From Methanothrix harundinacea (GTDB lineage Archaea > Halobacteriota > Methanosarcinia > Methanotrichales > Methanotrichaceae), in the NCBI GenBank assembly GCA_002502785.1, contig DAQG01000036.1:1-11324 (forward strand): DNA of 11,324 nucleotides. Reading direction: 5' to 3'. The position numbers and the translations under genes were made by a program. Shown here one piece after another: positions 1-6,819 of the stretch. The notes beneath the pieces were generated by a model. That model saw nothing but the letters and a program-made list of their open reading frames with translations, was not told the DNA's origin and searched no databases. The first letter of the stretch is position 1, and each line of letters begins with the position of its first letter.

Positions 1-960
1 TCTGAGGGCTGGCCTTGTCCGGGACAAGGGTGTTTGCAACAGGCGGCAGGTTGGGCGCTGTAATTAGGAAATCAGCAACCTTGAACGAATCGTAGCTATC
101 GGTTCCTGCATGGTTCCCGTCTCTTATCCACACGTTGACCTGGTTGCTTCCAGCATCCGAAGTTGTAGTCGTCCACGACCATGTGGGGGTTGTGCTCCAC
201 CCCCTCTTCTCGACCCAGTTGTTTCCGGTCGACGGTCCCTTGAGGTAGAACCTGTAGTAGATGTCGTCGTTCTCGTTATCAGTGGCGCTGGCGGTCCACA
301 GAATCGTGGTCCCTGCGGTCTGAGGGCTGGCCTTGTCCGGGACAAGGGTGTTTGCAACAGGCGGCAGGTTTGGAGCCGTAATCAGGAAATCAGCAACCTT
401 GAACGAATCGTAGCTGTCGGTTCCCGCATGGTTCCCGTCTCTTATCCAAACGTTGACCTGGTTGCTTCCAGCATCGGAGGTTGTAGTCGTCCATGACCAC
501 GTGGGGGTGGTGCTCCAACCTCTCTTCTCGACCCAGTTGTCTCCGGTCGACGGTCCCTTGAGGTAGAACCTGTAGTAAATGCCGTCGTTCTCGCTATCCG
601 TTGCGCTTGCGGTCCAACCGACCGTGGTTCCTGCGGTCTGAGGACTTGACTTGTCCGGCGTGAGACCTGTTGCGATCGGGGGCTGGTTTGGTGGCGCTGG
701 TGAAGTCACTGTGAAATCAGCCACCTTGAACGAATCGTAACTTACCGGACCTTCATGATTTCCGTCCCTCACCCATACATTCACCTGATTATTGCCAGCA
801 TCGACCGCACTCGTCGTCCAAGTCCACGTGTTGTCCGCGCTCCAGTCTCTCTTCTCGATCCAGGCGTTGCTGGTCGAGGGACCCTTCAGCCAGAACTTGT
901 AGTAGATCGGATCGCTATCAGTATCGGTCGCGCTCGCAGTCCAGGTGACCGATGTGCCCG
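1..960 (-). repeat. Tandem 318-bp coding repeats of the Ig-like protein
   Basis: The coding sequence repeats with a period of 318 bp (106 codons); equivalent points lie at 1, 319 and 637. Positions 1-52 and 319-370 are identical, and by my hand count about 27 of 318 positions differ between the first two units. The unit to the right (from 637) is clearly more diverged, so the two leftmost units are the youngest duplication visible. The array probably continues beyond the left edge. Confidence 0.88.
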
Positions 961-1552
961 CATCCTGAGGGCTGGCAATGTTCGGCGTCAGGGAGTTTGC
1001 AACAGGCGGCTGGTTTGTGGCAGGTTCATCATCTGGCAACGGTACAAATCTCGGACCTGCCGATATTGGTGCAAATTTCTGACCTATTTTTTCTGCTTCA
1101 GTTACAGTGTAATCCACTATCCTGTAGTCGCCCCAAGTCCCAGCAGCGACGTTTTCAGGGTCCCCGATCCAGACGTTGATCTGGTAGTCGCCTGGCTGGT
1201 CAGGCGTCCAATCCCACTGGTTGCTGTTGTCCCAGTCCTGCTTTAGCTGCCACTCTTCGCTTGGCGAGGGGCCTTTGAGGTAGAACCTGTAAGAAACAGG
1301 ATCGCCGTCAGGATCTGTGGCGGTCGCAGTCCACTTCACAGTGGTTCCTACGTCCTGCGGGCTGGCCTTGTTCGGAGTGAGACCTCCAGCGACTGGCGGC
1401 TCGTTGGCCACCACCACAGAAGTTGCGAAAGCTCCAAGAATCAATAGCGTCAAAGCTAGACGTAATGCGTTCTTGTGAAATCCTTTGACGAAATCGCCTG
1501 AGGCATTTTTTAATTCGACCTCGGCTTTCTTCTTCAATGATGGATCTTTCAT
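1..1552 (-). CDS. Secreted Ig-like repeat surface protein, N-terminal part
   Basis: This frame is open without a stop from an ATG at 1552 to the left edge (517 codons), so the C-terminus lies outside. The N-terminus is Lys-rich (residues 1-31), followed by a hydrophobic stretch (about 32-48, LALTLLILGAFATSVVVA) that acts as signal peptide or anchor. Then come Ig-like units starting with a PPVA-type motif. Unit 1 (about 50-150) is the most divergent; a linker of about 30 residues follows; units 2, 3 and 4 and the beginning of unit 5 come next. Each unit carries SPQxAGT, WTAxATD, YYRFYLKGPST, WTWTT, QVNVWIRDGNH and a final ADF strand. The fold resembles bacterial and archaeal extracellular Ig-like/three-Tyr repeats; this is pattern recognition, not a database match. 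A probable role in the cell surface or sheath is inference. It is a paralogue of the protein at 8803-10458. The long frames on the opposite strand are shadows of its codon bias. Confidence 0.9.
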   Translation of the reverse strand, partial: MKDPSLKKKAEVELKNASGDFVKGFHKNALRLALTLLILGAFATSVVVANEPPVAGGLTPNKASPQDVGTTVKWTATATDPDGDPVSYRFYLKGPSPSEEWQLKQDWDNSNQWDWTPDQPGDYQINVWIGDPENVAAGTWGDYRIVDYTVTEAEKIGQKFAPISAGPRFVPLPDDEPATNQPPVANSLTPNIASPQDAGTSVTWTASATDTDSDPIYYKFWLKGPSTSNAWIEKRDWSADNTWTWTTSAVDAGNNQVNVWVRDGNHEGPVSYDSFKVADFTVTSPAPPNQPPIATGLTPDKSSPQTAGTTVGWTASATDSENDGIYYRFYLKGPSTGDNWVEKRGWSTTPTWSWTTTTSDAGSNQVNVWIRDGNHAGTDSYDSFKVADFLITAPNLPPVANTLVPDKASPQTAGTTILWTASATDNENDDIYYRFYLKGPSTGNNWVEKRGWSTTPTWSWTTTTSDAGSNQVNVWIRDGNHAGTDSYDSFKVADFLITAPNLPPVANTLVPDKASPQ

Positions 1553-1616
1553 CTCGAATACCACCCAACGTTTCGGATTAACAAATTCATTCTCAGACCG
1601 AAATCGGTTTTTGTGA

Positions 1617-1639
1617 TTTTAAGTATCTATTTTTCACAT
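1617..1639 (-). promoter_or_regulatory. TATA/BRE promoter of the left Ig-like gene
   Basis: Read on the minus strand, an A-rich BRE-like block (GTGAAAAATAG) is followed by a TATA-like ATACTTAAAA. The element lies 65 bp upstream of the ATG at 1552, which predicts a leader of roughly 40 nt. The same element, 20 of 23 positions identical, sits 66 bp upstream of the start region of the paralogous gene at 8803-10458. This conservation is the main support for calling it a promoter. Confidence 0.72.
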
Positions 1640-1673
1640 CAGAGTCCCGTCGGTGCCGACTTCCGCACCCCAT

Positions 1674-1683
1674 TTCACGTGAA
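1674..1683. promoter_or_regulatory. TTCACGTGAA palindrome, candidate operator
   Basis: A perfect 10-bp palindrome lies about 60 bp upstream of the TATA element of the left Ig-like gene. Its GTGAAC half (1679-1684) occurs at almost the same offset upstream of the paralogous gene, where TGTGAACC is present twice (10590-10608). A shared regulator site is possible; a short match like this could be chance. Confidence 0.35.
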
Positions 1684-1694
1684 CAAGATGTAAG

Positions 1695-1712
1695 TTGCAT
1701 ATAGATATGCAA
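1695..1712. repeat. Perfect 18-bp inverted repeat
   Basis: TTGCATAT and ATATGCAA form perfect 8-bp arms around a 2-bp AG centre. The short spacer suits a dimeric DNA-binding protein better than an RNA hairpin. It lies upstream of the TATA element of the left Ig-like gene and downstream of fae, so it could be an operator. No second copy was seen in the window. Confidence 0.5.
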
Positions 1713-1898
1713 TTTAGTTAGTATGTATCTCATGACAATAAAGTTTGTCGGATGAGGGAATATCGAAAAGGGAAATGCTGATAAAACCGATTTGATCGAA
1801 GTTTGAATGCTCGCTAGCTTGTGCTTGGCCGCCCCTGCGGTTTGACTGGTGATCGATCCCGGTCGAATTTCCCATTCGGTTTGGTTCCGCAAAATTGC

Positions 1899-1911
1899 AA
1901 AAACGAAAAAA
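1899..1911 (-). terminator. T-run terminator of fae
   Basis: On the minus strand, two T-runs (TTTTTT then TTTTT, separated by CG) begin two bases after the fae stop codon. Archaeal RNA polymerase terminates at such oligo-T tracts without needing a strong hairpin. Confidence 0.65.
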
Positions 1912-1913
1912 GA

Positions 1914-2420
1914 TCAGGCGAAGGGATGTTTCGCCGAATCCTTTTTCGCGAGCGCCTCTTTCACCGTCGGCTCGCCCTTAACCGCCCGCTCGATCGCGAG
2001 CTTTGTGGCCTCGTAGTTGTAGTTGTGGACCTTCTTTCTGTCTTCGGCGTCCCACTCGATGAAGACCGAGACTATGATCAATAGGTCCTCTGCATCTGCC
2101 TCGGGGATAGTCCCCTCCGCAACACAGTCCATCACCGCCTTGGCCACCGCAGCCTGGGCAGGGCCGAACATCAAAAGAGCCTGGCTGGCGCTGGTGATCG
2201 TCACCTTGTTCACCATGAGGGTGGCGGGCTTGGGCTGAAGGTTAGGCTCGAGGACCGCCAGAAGCGGTGTGTGGCCCATCCTCGGCGAGGCGAGAGCCGT
2301 CACAAACGCCTGCTCAACCGCGCTTCCCTTTCTTCCGATGACGAGGTCTATGTGGGCAACCTCTGGTCCCTCCCCGATCAGCGCTTCTCCAATAAGAGCG
2401 TTTTCGAAATGATGAGTCAT
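1914..2420 (-). CDS. fae: Formaldehyde-activating enzyme Fae
   Basis: Fae condenses formaldehyde with tetrahydromethanopterin (tetrahydrosarcinapterin in this group) to the methylene derivative. The 168-residue product has the family hallmarks in order: GEALIGEGPEVAHIDL (His23 in AHIDL corresponds to the proposed catalytic His), KPATLMVNKVTI, the MFGPAQAAVAKAV helix and a C-terminal YNYEATKLAIERAVKGEP block ending in HPFA. Length fits stand-alone Fae; there is no fused hexulose-phosphate synthase domain. I chose the ATG at 2420 because GGGGAG lies 8 nt upstream and the protein then starts like known Fae. An in-frame ATG at 2468 would add 16 residues unlike the family. It is divergent from dmrX, another methanopterin-linked gene. 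In a non-methylotrophic methanogen its job is probably formaldehyde scavenging or pentose-linked C1 chemistry (inference). Confidence 0.96.
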   Translation of the reverse strand: MTHHFENALIGEALIGEGPEVAHIDLVIGRKGSAVEQAFVTALASPRMGHTPLLAVLEPNLQPKPATLMVNKVTITSASQALLMFGPAQAAVAKAVMDCVAEGTIPEADAEDLLIIVSVFIEWDAEDRKKVHNYNYEATKLAIERAVKGEPTVKEALAKKDSAKHPFA

Positions 2421-2481
2421 GTTTCGATCTCCCCAGGACTGACATACGGGATCAGTCTCACCGCACATGTTCGAGATGATG

Positions 2482-2497
2482 TTTTATATATTTTCTC
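2482..2497 (-). promoter_or_regulatory. Promoter of fae
   Basis: On the minus strand GAGAAAATATATAAAA gives a purine-rich BRE followed by a strong TATA box, about 62 bp upstream of the fae ATG. The A/T core is nearly symmetric, but the BRE-like side points towards fae. No equally good promoter was seen for the divergent dmrX. Confidence 0.7.
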
Positions 2498-2576
2498 AGG
2501 AGAAGCCGATCACGGACCGTTGGAGTGATAAGCCGTCGGAGCCGATGATACATCCATCCGGAGAATGAGTCGATCG

Positions 2577-3263
2577 ATGAAGAACATCGCCTGGGCAGTC
2601 ACTGGGGCTGGCCACTACCTGGCCGATAGCGTGGCGGCGATGGAGGAGATCTCGCGAAAAAACAGGGTCTGCACCTTCGTATCCAGGGCAGGAGAGGAGG
2701 TCGTCAAGATGTACGGCCTTTTCGATCGGCTGCCTGAGATCTCTGGCGGCGGATACCTGGAGGAGATATTTCTCGAGCAGGAGGAGGGCGCGAGCAGCCC
2801 GAAGACCGGCCGGTTTATGATGAACAGGTTCGACCTGTTGATCATCGCGCCAGCCACCGCCAATACCGTCGCCAAGATCGTCTGCGGCATCGCCGACAGC
2901 CTGCCGACGAACGCGGCGGCCCTCGCCAACAAGGCGGGAGTTCCGGTATACGTTCTTCCCACCGACGTCAAAGAGAACGCAAAGACCGAGCCCCCCTACA
3001 CCATCGACAGGGATCTGTGCATCCGGTGCGAGGTCTGTGAGCCCCGAAATGCCTGTCCAAAGGGAGCCATCGAGGAGCAGATCGACCTTGTGAGGTGTGA
3101 CGGCTGTGGGACCTGCAAGGACCTCTGCCCTCACGGCGCCATAAGGAAAGCAGCGATCTCCGTGACGACCAGGCCCCTGGACAAGGAGAATATCGAGCGG
3201 CTGAGGGCGATCCCAGGCTTTGTCGTCCTTGAAGGGCCGGAAGATATCGAAACGCTGTTCTGA
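2577..3263 (+). CDS. dmrX: Dihydromethanopterin reductase-type iron-sulfur flavoprotein (DmrX)
   Basis: The product resembles archaeal DmrX/archaeoflavoprotein, which reduces dihydromethanopterin to tetrahydromethanopterin, the last step of cofactor biosynthesis. The N-terminal half is a Rossmann-like FMN flavoprotein: AWAVTGAGHYL at the start and APATANTVAKIVCGIADSL at about residues 91-109. The C-terminal part holds a two-cluster ferredoxin domain with cysteines 138, 141, 144, 150 (CX2CX2CX5CP) and 164, 167, 170, 174 (CX2CX2CX3CP), suited to two [4Fe-4S] clusters feeding electrons to FMN. I prefer the ATG at 2577 because the protein then starts MKNIAWAVTG, as expected for the family. An in-frame ATG at 2565 is also possible, but a GGAGA lies directly against it. 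Neighbouring fae uses the same cofactor, which supports the assignment. AfpA-like electron transfer is the alternative. Confidence 0.88.
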   Translation: MKNIAWAVTGAGHYLADSVAAMEEISRKNRVCTFVSRAGEEVVKMYGLFDRLPEISGGGYLEEIFLEQEEGASSPKTGRFMMNRFDLLIIAPATANTVAKIVCGIADSLPTNAAALANKAGVPVYVLPTDVKENAKTEPPYTIDRDLCIRCEVCEPRNACPKGAIEEQIDLVRCDGCGTCKDLCPHGAIRKAAISVTTRPLDKENIERLRAIPGFVVLEGPEDIETLF

Positions 3264-3331
3264 TACGTTGTTAGCGGGATGTAAGGTTTATCACCTAAAA
3301 TCGTCTAAAGGCGAGATGAGTCGAGGCGAAA

Positions 3332-3877
3332 ATGTTAGTGCTGGTAGTAAACAACTATGGTCAGTTCAACCACCTGATCCACCGAAGCGTAAGGGACCTG
3401 GTATCAGCGAAGATGATCTCAAACCAGACTCCGGCAGATGAGATAGAGGCCGACTGCCTGATTCTCGGCGGTGGCCCCACGCTTGAGCGGGCCGGGAACT
3501 GCTCGGAGTACCTGACGAAGCTTGACATACCTATCTTGGGCATCTGCCTCGGCCTCCAGGTGATGGCCGAGACCTTCGGGGGAAGGGTCGAGAAGGGGGC
3601 CATCGGCGGGTATGCCGAGGTGGAAGTCGAGGTGCTGGAGGAGGACGAGATCCTGAAGGGCCTCCCCTCGAAGATCAAGACCTGGGCCTCTCACGCCGAT
3701 CAGGTGGTCGAGCTCCCGCCGAACTTTCAGGTTCTGGCGAGGTCTGAGGTATGCGAGATCGAGGCGATGAGGCACGAGACGCGGCCCCTTTACGGAGTCC
3801 AGTGGCATCCCGAGGTCGTCCACACCGAGGGCGGCATACGGCTTCTTGAAAACTTCCTTGAGGCATGTCGGAGATAA
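3332..3877 (+). CDS. guaAA: GMP synthase, glutamine amidotransferase subunit A
   Basis: This is the glutaminase subunit of the two-protein archaeal GMP synthase. It releases ammonia from glutamine for the ATP-pyrophosphatase subunit that converts XMP to GMP in the cytoplasm. The 181-residue class I amidotransferase domain is complete: LILGGGPT (44-50), nucleophile Cys72 in GICLGLQ, HADQV (121-125) and the His159/Glu161 pair in QWHPE. There is no ATPase domain fused, as is usual in archaea, and the subunit B gene is not in the window. The start ATG has a GAGGCG element 5 nt upstream, and translation begins with the typical VVNNYGQ. Its last 13 bases overlap the next gene, indicating cotranscription and probably coupled translation. 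A weak TTTATCA at 3287-3293 might be its promoter; otherwise it is read from the dmrX transcript. Confidence 0.95.
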   Translation: MLVLVVNNYGQFNHLIHRSVRDLVSAKMISNQTPADEIEADCLILGGGPTLERAGNCSEYLTKLDIPILGICLGLQVMAETFGGRVEKGAIGGYAEVEVEVLEEDEILKGLPSKIKTWASHADQVVELPPNFQVLARSEVCEIEAMRHETRPLYGVQWHPEVVHTEGGIRLLENFLEACRR

Positions 3878-4545
3878 ACGACCCAGCCGACCCATCCGGC
3901 ATCGAGGAGATGCTGGCGGACCTGGCCCTCCAGCTTGAGCGGGCCAAGAGCCTCACCACAGAGACCATCGCCCGGGAGATCGTGCGGATCGGCTTTCGGT
4001 GCCAGCGGTGCGGCGACTGCTGCCGGGGCGAGGAGAACAGCGTCGCCTTATTCCCCTTCGAGATCAGGGCGATTATGGTCGCGGCGGGCGGCGAAGGCTG
4101 GCTGGATGTCGCCGAGCCACCCCTGGAGGGCGAGTGGGATTCCGAGGGGAATTTTCACACCCTGGAGTGGCGCCTCCGAAAAGAGGGCCGGGACTGCAAA
4201 TACTACTCGAAAGAAGGGTGCAGGATCTACGGAGCGAGGCCGCTCATCTGCAAGACCTACCCCTTTTACCTGGAGGAGGGCCGTCTCCGCTGGTCCGAGT
4301 GCCGGGGGCTCGGGGGCGAGATCGGCCCCAAGGAGGCCCAGAAGATCGCCGAGCTTCTGAAGAAGCGGCAAATCGTCGAGATCAGAGAGGCGATCGATCT
4401 CGTCAGAAAGTACGAGGACTTCGAGCGGGGCGACCCCTCTTTCCACGGCAAATGCGTCGTCCACGACAGCGAGGGCGAGCACAAAATCGAGTGGTCCGAG
4501 ATTTCGGGGGCTCTCGGAAGGCGGTTTCAGCAATTTCAGAAATAG
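3865..4545 (+). CDS. YkgJ-family cysteine cluster protein
   Basis: The product (226 residues) belongs to the YkgJ/UPF0153 family, predicted to bind iron-sulfur or zinc; its reaction is unknown. The signature CQRCGDCC (Cys46, 49, 52, 53) is followed by FPFEI. A second group, Cys111, Cys119 (EGCRIYGARPLICKTYPF) and Cys129, is in the expected order and spacing for the family. Further cysteines are at 146 and 197. An N-terminal helix of about 25 residues and a Lys/Glu-rich C-terminal helical part surround this core. It starts inside the 3' end of guaAA (13-bp overlap), so it is probably translated by coupling. The overlap does not by itself prove a link to GMP synthesis. No signal peptide or membrane segment is seen. 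Confidence 0.9.
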   Translation: MSEINDPADPSGIEEMLADLALQLERAKSLTTETIAREIVRIGFRCQRCGDCCRGEENSVALFPFEIRAIMVAAGGEGWLDVAEPPLEGEWDSEGNFHTLEWRLRKEGRDCKYYSKEGCRIYGARPLICKTYPFYLEEGRLRWSECRGLGGEIGPKEAQKIAELLKKRQIVEIREAIDLVRKYEDFERGDPSFHGKCVVHDSEGEHKIEWSEISGALGRRFQQFQK

Positions 4546-4657
4546 TAAAATGTTAGATGCTGTCTTGTTGTGCTGTGTTGAGATCAATTCCAATTCTTTT
4601 GGCATCATCTGGGGTTGGATCGATTAGATGTTTCGATCAAGGTCATCACCAAAACTC

Positions 4658-4667
4658 TTTTAATAAA
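4658..4667 (+). promoter_or_regulatory. TATA box of the TPR gene
   Basis: TTTTAATAAA is preceded by an A-rich stretch (CCAAAACTC). Its centre lies about 26 bp upstream of 4688-4690, so transcription should begin very close to the first ATG and the mRNA would be leaderless or nearly so. Confidence 0.55.
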
Positions 4668-4687
4668 TGAATACTTTATCTTAAGTA

Positions 4688-6427
4688 ATGAGGATGCTCG
4701 AAATGGATCTAAAACAGACTTCATTCTCGTTGGTCCTAGTTTTTCTTTTGTCGATCACCATGGTGTCCTCTGACCAAGCCATCCCCATGAATCAAACAGA
4801 AGCGGTGGCATGGTATAATTTAGGTAACGAGCTATTCAACGATAGCAAATACAACGAATCTATCGAAGCATACGAAAAAGCAATTGAATTGAATGAGTCT
4901 TATGTGGAAGCCTGGAACAATAAAGGACGAGCCCGATCTATATTAAATAATTACGATGAAGGCATTAAGTGCTTCGATGAGGCTCTCAGAATAAACCCAC
5001 AATTTGAAAGAGCCTGGTATGGTAAGGGCAGAACCCTCTTTGAATTGGGCCGTTACAATGAATCCATTGAGTGCTTTGAAGAGGTCTTAAGAATTGACCC
5101 AGATGATGTCGATTCCTGGACCCTTAAAGGGCTTTCTCTTGCGAATTTGGGCAAGTACGATGAGGCCGTCCGGGCTTACGACGAGGCCATTAAAATAGAC
5201 CCGCAATATCTGTTGGCCTGGGGCAATAAGGGCAATGCTCTCGATGATCTGGGCAAGTCCGACGAAGCTATCAAAGCATATGATGAGGTTATTAAAATAA
5301 ATCCACTGGATGAATTTGCTTGGTACAACAAGGGACTTGCTCTTGCCAAGCAGGGTAACAACGATGAAGCCGTCAAGGCCTATGACGAGGCCATTAAAAT
5401 AAACCCGCTGAATGGATTGAACTGGAACAACAAGGGACTCGCTCTCGCCGAACAAGGCAGCTACGATGAAGCCATCAAAGCCTACGACAAGGCCATAAAA
5501 TTAAATCCATACGATACATTTGCTTGGGGCAACAAAGGCAATGCTCTCTATGAACAGGGTAACTACGATGAAGCAATCGAGGCCTACGAAGAGGTCATTG
5601 AGATGGACCCGCTGGATGGATTGGCGTGGAACAAAAAAGGACTTGCTCTCGCCAACCAGGGTAATTACGATGGAGCTATCCGGTGCTTTGACGAAGCGAT
5701 CGAGATTGACTCACGATATGTCTCTGCCTGGGGTAATAAGGGAGTTGCTCTCGCCAACCAGGGTAATTACGATGGAGCTATCCGGTGCTTTGACGAAGCG
5801 ATCGAGATTGACTCACGATATGTCTCTGCCTGGAGTAATAAGGGAGTTGCTCTCGACGACCAGGGCAAGTACGATGAAGCCATCAAGGCCTACGACGCGG
5901 CTCTCGAAATTAACCCGGAAGATGCCACCGTATGGAACAACAAGGGACTTGCTTTCGATGACATGGGTAACTACGATGAAGCTATCAAGGCTTATGACGA
6001 GGCTCTCAAAATAAATCCGCAATATGCCAACGCCTGGAACAACAAGGGAGTTGCTCTCGATAACCAGGGTAACTACGATGAAGCCATCGAGGCCTTCGAC
6101 GAGGCTCTAAAGATAGATCCGCTATATGCCAACGCCTGGAACAACAAGGGAGTTGCTCTCGACGACCAGGGTAACTACGATGAAGCCATCAAGGCCTACG
6201 ACGAGGCTCTCAAAATTAATCCGAAAGACGCCAACGTTTGGAACAACAAAGGATATACATTGATTATGTTGGGCAGCTACGATGAAGCCATCCAGTGCCT
6301 TGACGAGGCCCTTGAAATAAATCCGCTAAACGAATTGGCTCGTAGCAACAAGGAGCTTGCTATCGCTGGCCGTGATCATGAATCATCGAAGCTCATAAAC
6401 AGTTATCGATACGCTGAACTCCGATGA
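4688..6427 (+). CDS. Secreted TPR-repeat protein (15 units)
   Basis: The 579-residue product has an N-terminal signal-like hydrophobic segment (about 12-27) and then exactly 15 consecutive 34-residue TPR units (residues 39-548), without gaps or insertions. A 31-residue end (549-579) starts like a sixteenth unit and decays into a capping helix. The consensus is xAWNNKGxALxxQGxYDEAIKAYDEAIxINP; units 1-3 are the most divergent. TPR solenoids bind peptides or proteins; the partner is unknown, and an extracytoplasmic location is inferred from the signal. Units 9 and 10 arise from a near-exact 102-bp duplication. Three ATGs lie at 4688, 4694 and 4703. The one at 4703 has GAGG 9 nt upstream and gives a more ordinary signal peptide; I list the longest. 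By eye its codons are richer in A/T than those of the preceding metabolic genes. It is transcribed alone, with its own promoter and terminator. Confidence 0.92.
   Translation: MRMLEMDLKQTSFSLVLVFLLSITMVSSDQAIPMNQTEAVAWYNLGNELFNDSKYNESIEAYEKAIELNESYVEAWNNKGRARSILNNYDEGIKCFDEALRINPQFERAWYGKGRTLFELGRYNESIECFEEVLRIDPDDVDSWTLKGLSLANLGKYDEAVRAYDEAIKIDPQYLLAWGNKGNALDDLGKSDEAIKAYDEVIKINPLDEFAWYNKGLALAKQGNNDEAVKAYDEAIKINPLNGLNWNNKGLALAEQGSYDEAIKAYDKAIKLNPYDTFAWGNKGNALYEQGNYDEAIEAYEEVIEMDPLDGLAWNKKGLALANQGNYDGAIRCFDEAIEIDSRYVSAWGNKGVALANQGNYDGAIRCFDEAIEIDSRYVSAWSNKGVALDDQGKYDEAIKAYDAALEINPEDATVWNNKGLAFDDMGNYDEAIKAYDEALKINPQYANAWNNKGVALDNQGNYDEAIEAFDEALKIDPLYANAWNNKGVALDDQGNYDEAIKAYDEALKINPKDANVWNNKGYTLIMLGSYDEAIQCLDEALEINPLNELARSNKELAIAGRDHESSKLINSYRYAELR
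5643..5855 (+). repeat. Recent 102-bp tandem duplication inside the TPR gene
   Basis: Positions 5643-5753 match 5745-5855 with one mismatch (5732 G versus 5834 A), giving a direct repeat offset by exactly 102 bp, one TPR unit. The other units of this gene are much more diverged in DNA, so this copy is young. The frame is kept. Confidence 0.93.
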
Positions 6428-6450
6428 ACGTGGTTCATCCAGGTTTTTTT
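6423..6450 (+). terminator. Hairpin and T-run terminator of the TPR gene
   Basis: GATGAAC and GTTCATC form a perfect 7-bp stem with a GTG loop, followed after four bases by seven T. A second T-run lies at 6458-6462. The left arm contains the TGA stop codon of the TPR gene. Confidence 0.72.
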
Positions 6451-6533
6451 AGAGATCTTTTTCTGACCTCGTATACGGAACTCATCCAAATCAGATAGCT
6501 CTGAACCCTGCCAATAGTCCACGATACGGCGTT

Positions 6534-6791
6534 TCAGCGACCTTCTTCCTGGACCTCGTACTCCATGGTGCTGATAGCGTGCTTGAAGACGATGATCTTC
6601 TTGCCCTTTCCGACGTCCAGAAGCAGCTCGTAGTTGTTGTGCGACTCAAGCTTTGCGATCAGGGGCCTTCCGTCCATCAGCCTGATCGTCACCTTCTGAC
6701 CCACGGCCCTGGGGATGAACTGCTTGGGCTTGGCCGTCTCCTTCCCCGTCTCCTTCTTCGCCTCTTCCTCTCCCTTATCCAAGAACATCAT
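6534..6791 (-). CDS. Hfq/Sm-like RNA-binding protein
   Basis: This is an 85-residue protein with a charged N-terminal tail (about 1-25) and an Sm-type fold. The Sm1-like part is VGQKVTIRLMDGRPLIAKLESHNNYELLLDV read in pieces, with Asp/Gly at the strand-2 turn. The Sm2-like part, IIVFKHAISTME, matches the bacterial Hfq signature YKHAIST much better than the archaeal Lsm IRGDNV motif. Hfq-type Sm proteins form hexamers that bind U- and A-rich RNA; such proteins are known in a few methanogens (Methanocaldococcus). RNA binding here is inferred from the motif. The start has AGGAG 6 nt upstream. It is the last gene of a minus-strand group, 28 bp after the Thg1-like gene. The N-terminal tail is longer than in typical Hfq. 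Confidence 0.8.
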   Translation of the reverse strand: MMFLDKGEEEAKKETGKETAKPKQFIPRAVGQKVTIRLMDGRPLIAKLESHNNYELLLDVGKGKKIIVFKHAISTMEYEVQEEGR

Positions 6792-6819
6792 CTTCAGCTC
6801 CTAAAAATACTGGGTCATC

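Larger units (their letters stand above)
1553..1913. other. Intergenic region between fae and Ig-like gene
   Basis: This 361-bp stretch holds no convincing gene. From right to left (direction of transcription of both neighbours) it has the T-run terminator of fae, a stretch with no clear signal, a perfect 18-bp palindrome at 1695-1712, a TTCACGTGAA palindrome at 1674-1683, the TATA/BRE element at 1617-1639 and the leader of the Ig-like gene. A 99-codon open frame (1593-1892, minus) spans it. That frame overlaps the promoter, has no recognisable domain and is rejected as a gene. Confidence 0.7.

Noticed and set aside
110..1246. Long plus-strand open frames at 110-496 and 755-1246
   Set aside because: They are antisense to the Ig-like repeat gene, repeat with its 318-bp period and have no domain or ribosome site; shadows of its codon bias.
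1593..1892. 99-codon minus-strand open frame between fae and the Ig-like gene
   Set aside because: It covers the shared promoter block and the palindromes, has no clear ribosome site and no recognisable protein features.
2496..3134. 212-codon minus-strand open frame opposite dmrX
   Set aside because: Antisense to a well-supported flavoprotein/ferredoxin gene; its composition is that of a reverse frame.
3999..4608. Open frames of 185-186 codons on both strands over the YkgJ-family gene
   Set aside because: The frame with the CxxCxxCC signature is the real one; the others are Arg/Pro-rich or antisense shadows typical of GC-rich coding DNA.
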